From positions 1-53,259 of the forward strand of contig DAHXOK010000005.1 in NCBI GenBank assembly GCA_027364935.1: 53,259 nucleotides of DNA. Reading direction: 5' to 3'. Below the pieces are notes generated by a model that ran no database searches, was not told where the DNA came from, and saw nothing but the letters and a program-made list of their open reading frames with translations. The translations under genes and the position numbers were made by a program. The stretch is from Vulcanimicrobiota bacterium (GTDB taxonomy: Bacteria > Vulcanimicrobiota > Vulcanimicrobiia > Vulcanimicrobiales > Vulcanimicrobiaceae). Below are positions 47,506 through 53,259 of the stretch, piece by piece (positions within the stretch are counted from its first letter, which is position 1; each line of letters opens with the position of its first letter).

Positions 47506-49365
47506 CTACCGCGCGTAGACGGTCAGCGGTTCCAGGGCGAGCTGATCGGCGGTGCCGCGCGTAAAAGACGCCACGATGACGTAGCGGCGATCGGCGACCG
47601 CGGGTGGCGCGAGAAACTCGACCGCCGCCGCATTCGATGCGATCGCGCGCAGTGCGACCGTCGTGCCGCTTCGATCTTGCAACGTCAAGCGTAAGTTCGC
47701 GGGGTGCGCGAGCAACACCACGAAGAAATGGCGAGCGGCGACGACGCGCGCGGGGACGACGCGCATCAGCTGCGCGACGGGGAGCATCGATGGAACCGCA
47801 GCCGGCGTCATCGGTGCGGGAAGCGTCTGCGGGACGACGAGCACGCCGACCGAGGCTCGCGCAGCCGAGCCGCCTCGCGCGATCCGCAGCAGCACTCGAT
47901 ACTGCGTCGGATCTGCTACGTGCGGAGCGGTGAGCACGCTGGCGCCGCTCGCGCGATACGGCACCGTCTGGACGGCGATTTGCGCGGCATCGACGAGCGC
48001 GATCGTTCCGCTCTGAGCGTGCGCGGCGTAGTGGACCACGATCGGCGCTCCTGCCGCCGCGACGCCCGGATCGACCTCGAGGGCTTCGACGGAGGCGCGT
48101 GCCGCCGCCATGTGAACGAGCGCCGTCAACGCGAGCGACGCCTGCGTGCTTCCAAATGGCCCCTTCACAAGGAGCGCGACGCGATACGTTCCCGCTCGAC
48201 GATACGTGGCAAACGTAAACGACCCACGCCCGGTCCGTACCGTACCGCTTGCGACGGGCGTATCGCCAAGCGTTACGACGTACGTGGCGCTCCCGATACC
48301 GGAGAGCGCGTAGCTCGCCTTGACCGTGTCGCCGGCGAGTACGCGCGCCGGCACGGCAAACGCGTGGATGGTCGGCCTAACGGCGCGGTACGCGACGGCC
48401 GCAATCGCGAGCGCGACGACGAGCGCCGCTAGTGCGACGGCAAGCCGAACGGCGAGCAGAACGGGAACGCCGGCTTGGGCCGACGCGCGCAAAGATGAGT
48501 TCTCCATGAGCAGGTGCAGCGTCCGCAGGCGCCACGGAAAGCGCAGCGGCGCAACGACGGCGACCGCAACCGCCGATTGCGGGTGAATCCAAAAGGAACC
48601 CGGCGAGACGGGAACGCTCGCACGGCGCGTGCGACCCGTCACCGTGCAGAGAAGCGGCTCATTCGCCTGATTGACGACTTTTGCGACGAAATCCGTCGAA
48701 AGAAAGCGGCGCTGCGTGCACTCGAGCGCACCCATCACGACGCGCTGCTCGTCGAGCACCGCGGCAAAGCCGCGCGCCTCGATGCCGCGCACCGGCTCCG
48801 GCACGAGCGGCGGCCGCGCGATTACCGGCAGTATCGGCGCCGGTGCCGATTCCACGACCTCTGCGACGGCGGCCTCCGCCTCGTCGCGTGCGGGTGCGGC
48901 GCGCGGTTTCGGACGTTTGCGGCGCTCGTACACGACGACGCCTGCAAGAACCGCGACGAGTATCGCAGCGACGGCGAGCGAGATCGCGGCCAAGCGCACG
49001 GTATCCTCTTCGAGCGGCGCATCGAAACCGCACGCAAAGGTCGTTCCGGAGACGCGCACGAACGCGGCCCGCCCCGAGCGGCCGAACCGCGGCACGGCAA
49101 AGAGAAAGCCGAGCTCCGCATGCGGCTCGCACGTCAGCTCGAGATCGCCCTGTAGCAGCGCGCTCGAATCCCGCCTGGTGCCGGGAGCGCACCGCACGGG
49201 CTCCTCCGTATCGTTGACGACGTGCGCACGAAAAACGATACGACTCAGCTCTTTTCGAAGAACCGAGATCGTGCACCGGATTGCAGAAGCGGGTGAGGTA
49301 TCGACACACTCGCCGGAGGCTACAGTGCGCAGAGCAGAGACGTCCAGCCTTGCGGCGGCCCTCAC
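47506..49365 (-). CDS. Hypothetical multidomain membrane protein
   Basis: 619-aa ORF with two TM segments (LAAISLAVAAILVAVLAGVVVY; LAVALAALVVALAIAAVAY) and duplicated beta-rich Cys-containing modules. Confidence 0.65.
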   Translation of the reverse strand: MRAAARLDVSALRTVASGECVDTSPASAIRCTISVLRKELSRIVFRAHVVNDTEEPVRCAPGTRRDSSALLQGDLELTCEPHAELGFLFAVPRFGRSGRAAFVRVSGTTFACGFDAPLEEDTVRLAAISLAVAAILVAVLAGVVVYERRKRPKPRAAPARDEAEAAVAEVVESAPAPILPVIARPPLVPEPVRGIEARGFAAVLDEQRVVMGALECTQRRFLSTDFVAKVVNQANEPLLCTVTGRTRRASVPVSPGSFWIHPQSAVAVAVVAPLRFPWRLRTLHLLMENSSLRASAQAGVPVLLAVRLAVALAALVVALAIAAVAYRAVRPTIHAFAVPARVLAGDTVKASYALSGIGSATYVVTLGDTPVASGTVRTGRGSFTFATYRRAGTYRVALLVKGPFGSTQASLALTALVHMAAARASVEALEVDPGVAAAGAPIVVHYAAHAQSGTIALVDAAQIAVQTVPYRASGASVLTAPHVADPTQYRVLLRIARGGSAARASVGVLVVPQTLPAPMTPAAVPSMLPVAQLMRVVPARVVAARHFFVVLLAHPANLRLTLQDRSGTTVALRAIASNAAAVEFLAPPAVADRRYVIVASFTRGTADQLALEPLTVYAR

Positions 49366-49430
49366 GGTTATGGACGCTACGGGGCAACGCGGTGGAGGAC
49401 CTGCGCGATGCGGCGAATCCGCGTGCGATG

Positions 49431-50264
49431 CCGCTCATCGTCGTTTCCACGCCGCTCGGAAATCTCGGCGACGTCACGCTGCGCACGCTCCAGGCGCTGC
49501 GCGAGTGCGATCTGCTCGTGGCCGAGGACTCGCGCGTCGCGCGCGCGCTCCTGGCCGGTTTGAAGCTGCCCGGCAGAGAGATCTGGAGCTATCACGAGCA
49601 CAATGCGGTAGCCGCCGCACCGAACATTCTCGAGCGGGCGCGTCACGAAAGAGTCGTATTGACGACCGACGCCGGAACGCCGGGCATATCGGATCCCGGC
49701 AGCGAGCTGATCGCCGCCGCGCGCGCCGCAGGAATCGCCGTCGACCTGCTTCCCGGGCCAAGCGCGCTCGTTGGAGCGGCGGTGCTCTCGGGCTTTTCGT
49801 TGAAACGCTTCGTCTTCGAAGGCTTCGTCGCACGCACGAGCCGCGCGCGACGCGAGCAGTTCGCGCGTGCGCTCGCCCTGGGAGTGACCAGCGTCTGGTT
49901 CGACTCGCCAAAACGCATTCGCGCGACGCTCGCGGACCTCGCCGCCGTCGCTCCCGACGCGCGAATCTTTCTTCTGCGCGAGTACACGAAGCTGCACGAG
50001 CAGCAGCTTCTCGGCTCGCCGGCAGACGTTGCGGCACAACTTTCGGAGCCCGTTCGCGGCGAGATTGCGCTCGTCGTCGAAAGCGCCGCCATCGTACGGT
50101 CAGCGCCCGACGCAGCGTCGCTCGATGCCGCCATCGACGCGCTGCTCTCGCGAGACGTTCCGGTGCCGGCAATCGCCAAAGAGCTTGCCGAACGCGGTTG
50201 CGGCACGCGGCCTTCCCTCTACGCGCGCGCGAGCGAGCGCAAGCGGCATCGGAAGGGCCTTTGA
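49431..50264 (+). CDS. rsmI: 16S rRNA (cytidine-2'-O)-methyltransferase RsmI
   Basis: MPLIVVSTPLGNLGDVTLRTLQALRECDLLVAEDSR...TDAGTPGISDPGSELI...LPGPSALVGAAVLSGF. Confidence 0.94.
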   Translation, partial: PLIVVSTPLGNLGDVTLRTLQALRECDLLVAEDSRVARALLAGLKLPGREIWSYHEHNAVAAAPNILERARHERVVLTTDAGTPGISDPGSELIAAARAAGIAVDLLPGPSALVGAAVLSGFSLKRFVFEGFVARTSRARREQFARALALGVTSVWFDSPKRIRATLADLAAVAPDARIFLLREYTKLHEQQLLGSPADVAAQLSEPVRGEIALVVESAAIVRSAPDAASLDAAIDALLSRDVPVPAIAKELAERGCGTRPSLYARASERKRHRKGL

Positions 50265-50287
50265 TAAGAGCCCGTAACGAAAGAACC

Positions 50288-51805
50288 GTGCAGCAGCGCG
50301 CCTACTACGTCACGACGCCGATCTACTACATCAGCGGCAACCCCCATATCGGCCACGTCTACACGACCGTCGTTGCCGACGTCCTCGCGCGCACGGCGCG
50401 AACCGCCGGACCCGCATTCTTCCTCACCGGGACCGACGAGCACGGGCAGAAGGTCGCGAACGCCGCGACGGCGGCTGGGAAGTTGCCGCAGGAGTGGTGC
50501 GACGACCTCGTTCCGCGCTGGCAGTCGCTCTTCGCCGCATACCACGTCGCCTACGACGATTTCATTCGCACGACGCAGCCTCGGCACGAGCGGGTGGTGC
50601 AGCGCGTCTTCGAGACGCTGCGCGAGCGCGGCGACGTCTACCTTGGAACCTACGAAGGGTGGTACTGCGTCTTCGACGAGACGTTCTGGCTCGAGTCGAA
50701 GCTCGCCGGCGGAAAATGCCCGACCTGCGGGCGCGAGGTGCAGTGGATTTCCGAGGACGATTGGTTCTTTGCGCTTTCCAAATACGGGCCGCGTCTGCTC
50801 GAGTATTTTCGCGCGCATCCCGACTGGGTGCGTCCGAAGAGCGTCTACAACGAGATGATGGCATTGCTCGAAGAGGGCGTCGAAGACTTCAGCATCTCAC
50901 GCACAAACTTCGATTGGGGCATTCCGATTCCGGGCGGCAGCGGCGTCATCTACGTGTGGTTCGACGCGCTGCTCAACTACATTTCCGCAATCGGGTGGTC
51001 CGTGGACGACGACCGCTTCCACGCGTACTGGCCCGCGGCCGTGCAGCTCGTCGGCAAAGAAATCGCACGCTTCCACACCATCATCTGGCCTGCCGTGCTG
51101 TGGGCGATCGGCGAAGCGCCGCCCGAGCTCGTATTCGCGCACGGGTGGATCACCGTCGAAGGGCAGAAGATCGGGAAGAGCCTCGGCAATGCGGTAGATC
51201 CTTTTGCACTCGCCGATCGTTTCGGCGCCGATTCGCTGAGGTATTTTCTCCTTCGCGAAGCGCCCTTCGGCAGCGATTTCTCCTACTCCGAAGAGAAGAT
51301 CGCGCAGCGCCATAACAACGACCTCGGCAACGATCTCGGAAATCTCGCGCATCGCACGCTCTCGATGCTGCAACGTTATCGCGAGGGCGTCGTTCCGGCG
51401 CCGGGAGCCACCCCGGTGCTCGCGCGGTTCGCGGAGCTGCCGCAGCACATGCGGACGGCGATTTTCGACCTGCGCTTTCGGGACGCGCTCGAATCCGCTT
51501 GGGATCTCGTGACGACGCTCAACCGCGCGGTCGAAGAGCGCAAGCCGTGGGCGCTACATAAGGAAGAACGGGGCGCGGAGCTCGATGCGTTTCTCTACGA
51601 ATTGTGCGAGGGACTGCGGCGTCTAGCCATTCTGCTCCACCCGTTCATGCCGGAGCGCATGCAGGAGTTGTGGCGCCGGCTGGGCATCGGGGAGACCCGC
51701 ATCGACGACGCGTGGGAGTCGGCCTTTGCGCGTCCCCTCGCGCCGGGCACGCACACGATCCTCGGCGATCCGCTCTTTCCCCGGCTCGATCTCGTCGGGA
51801 AATGA
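50288..51805 (+). CDS. metG: Methionyl-tRNA synthetase
   Basis: GTG start; YYVTTPIYYISGNPHIGHVYTTVVADVLAR, GTDEHGQKV, KIGKSLGN (KMSKS-like). Confidence 0.96.
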   Translation: MQQRAYYVTTPIYYISGNPHIGHVYTTVVADVLARTARTAGPAFFLTGTDEHGQKVANAATAAGKLPQEWCDDLVPRWQSLFAAYHVAYDDFIRTTQPRHERVVQRVFETLRERGDVYLGTYEGWYCVFDETFWLESKLAGGKCPTCGREVQWISEDDWFFALSKYGPRLLEYFRAHPDWVRPKSVYNEMMALLEEGVEDFSISRTNFDWGIPIPGGSGVIYVWFDALLNYISAIGWSVDDDRFHAYWPAAVQLVGKEIARFHTIIWPAVLWAIGEAPPELVFAHGWITVEGQKIGKSLGNAVDPFALADRFGADSLRYFLLREAPFGSDFSYSEEKIAQRHNNDLGNDLGNLAHRTLSMLQRYREGVVPAPGATPVLARFAELPQHMRTAIFDLRFRDALESAWDLVTTLNRAVEERKPWALHKEERGAELDAFLYELCEGLRRLAILLHPFMPERMQELWRRLGIGETRIDDAWESAFARPLAPGTHTILGDPLFPRLDLVGK

Positions 51806-52566
51806 TCGACAGCCACGCGCACGTGCACGATCGGGCGTTCGACGCGGATCGCGCAGCGACGATCCAGCGCGCTCGCGACGCCGGGGTCGTCGGTATCGTC
51901 ACGATCGGATGCGATCTCGAAGACAGCGAGCGCGCGATCGCGGCGGCGCGAGCGTTCGGCATCGTCGCCTCCGTCGGCATTCATCCGCACGAGGCGAAGA
52001 GCGCGCCCGAGAACGTTGCCGCCGCGTTTGCCCCGCTGCTCGAATCGCCGGAGGTCGTCGCGATCGGCGAGACGGGATTGGATTTCCACTACGACCACAG
52101 TCCCCACGACGTGCAAGAGCGCGTCCTTCGCGCCCAGATCGGCGTCGCCAGGGAGCGCGATCTACCGCTCGTCTTCCACGTTCGCGACGCGCACGACCGC
52201 ATGCTGGAGATTCTCCGCGAAGAGCGCGGCGCGGGGATGCGCGGCGTCGTCCACTGCTTTACCGGTACTGCGGATCACGCGCGAGCGTACGTCGAGACGT
52301 TCGGGCTCTGCCTGGGCGTCGGCGGCGTCCTGACGTTCAAGACGGCCACGGATCTGCGCGCCGCCGTGAAAGCGGTCGGCATCGAGCCGCTGCTCCTGGA
52401 AACCGACGCTCCCTACCTCGCTCCGGTTCCGATGCGCGGCGAGCGCAACGAGCCCGCCTTCGTTACCTATACCGCCGAGCAACTCGCGCAGACGCTCGGC
52501 ATGGCGCCCTCGACCGTTGCGGAGGTCACTACCCGAAACGCCGCGCGCTTCGGATTCACGCGCTGA
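51802..52566 (+). CDS. tatD: TatD family hydrolase/DNase
   Basis: MIDSHAHVHDRAFD, GIHPHEAK, IGETGLDFHYD, VVHCFTG, LLLETDAPYLAPVP; ATGA overlap with metG. Confidence 0.95.
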   Translation: MIDSHAHVHDRAFDADRAATIQRARDAGVVGIVTIGCDLEDSERAIAAARAFGIVASVGIHPHEAKSAPENVAAAFAPLLESPEVVAIGETGLDFHYDHSPHDVQERVLRAQIGVARERDLPLVFHVRDAHDRMLEILREERGAGMRGVVHCFTGTADHARAYVETFGLCLGVGGVLTFKTATDLRAAVKAVGIEPLLLETDAPYLAPVPMRGERNEPAFVTYTAEQLAQTLGMAPSTVAEVTTRNAARFGFTR

Positions 52567-53259
52567 GCTCGCGCGCAGCTCGCCACCGCGACTCGAAATG
52601 CGCGCGCAGCTCGTCGACGACGGCACGCTTGGCCGTACGGGCACCCCAGTCGAGTTGATCGGGCGTGAGAAAGGCCGACGTCGCGTTCGCGGAGCCGACC
52701 CAGGCACGGCTCCCTGCGACCGCAAACTTTTCGTTCGAGGTGCAGATGCGGACGCAAACGCCATTGGTTCGCAACCGCGCAAGCAAAGCACGTTCCTTCG
52801 CGCACAGCGCTTCGCGCGAGACGAGCAGGCGCGGCGCGCATCCGGCTCTTCCGAGACGTTCCAGTGCCGAGTAAACCGCGTTACCGCTGCCCACGGATTC
52901 GCTTTCGACGACGACGTCGCTACGGTGGTGCACCGCGCCAAGAACGCCGGCCTCCAGCGCAAGGGCGTCGCTCTTGCGCAAAGCAAAGTCGCGACGGGGC
53001 GAGTCGAAGCGCCCCGCGATCGCATCGCGTAGCGCGCGCGCGTCCGGCCGAGCGTCGTCGCGCACGATGGTGCTCTCTTCGTCGCGCGCAAAGTTGACGT
53101 CGTCGAGATAGAGCCGGCCGTCGACCAGCGCCGCCTTCGCGTGCACCGGTGCGGTACCGTCATCGTCGACGAGACGCGCGTCGGCACCGTCTCGAACGAG
53201 CTCGTCGACCACCGCTCGATTCAGGCGTCGCACGCCGCCGCGCGCGTCGTAGTACGGGC
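52556..53259 (-). CDS. PLD-like domain protein, 5' end beyond window
   Basis: VHAKAALVDGRLYLDDVNF (HxK) and SNEKFAVAGSRAWVGSANAT, phospholipase D-superfamily features. Confidence 0.72.
   Translation of the reverse strand, partial: PYYDARGGVRRLNRAVVDELVRDGADARLVDDDGTAPVHAKAALVDGRLYLDDVNFARDEESTIVRDDARPDARALRDAIAGRFDSPRRDFALRKSDALALEAGVLGAVHHRSDVVVESESVGSGNAVYSALERLGRAGCAPRLLVSREALCAKERALLARLRTNGVCVRICTSNEKFAVAGSRAWVGSANATSAFLTPDQLDWGARTAKRAVVDELRAHFESRWRAARELSA

Noticed and set aside
48671-50287. N-terminal half of ORF 48671-51805 (about 540 aa before metG)
   Set aside because: Methionyl-tRNA synthetase homology begins at GTG 50288; upstream part is out of frame with rsmI and antisense to the 47506-49365 gene.

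Overview
High-GC bacterial chromosomal window. Housekeeping genes (leuS, epimerase, comEC; rsmI, metG, tatD, a PLD-like gene) bracket an accessory stretch (about 5.8-24.1 kb) and a Tad/Flp pilus locus (about 34.3-47.5 kb). The strongest candidate for an undescribed system is a tightly packed three-gene minus-strand operon (16453 to 9891). It encodes a CHASE2-like membrane sensor fused to a C-terminal TIR domain that keeps a CxxE-type catalytic glutamate, a FecR-TPR secreted protein (GTGA overlap with the TIR gene), and a very large secreted protein built from NHL/YVTN-, Kelch- and GloVer-type repeats (13-nt gap). A second candidate is a two-gene plus-strand operon (21.1-24.1 kb): a SLOG-like, multi-TM protein overlapping a patatin-like phospholipase with intact DGGGIRG/GTSTG/DGG motifs. 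No CD-NTase gene was recognised nearby. Other notable points: comEC is split by a frameshift, and two further displaced comEC fragments lie downstream at about 7.7 kb and 16.7 kb. The window also has a truncated beta-propeller gene with 144-bp repeats, a doubled signal peptide, a TadZ-TadA fusion, two prepilin peptidases with at least three Flp-like pilins, and a TadG-like gene interrupted by one in-frame TAG. No rRNA, tRNA or CRISPR array was found by eye. All family names are by motif recognition only; no database search was run.
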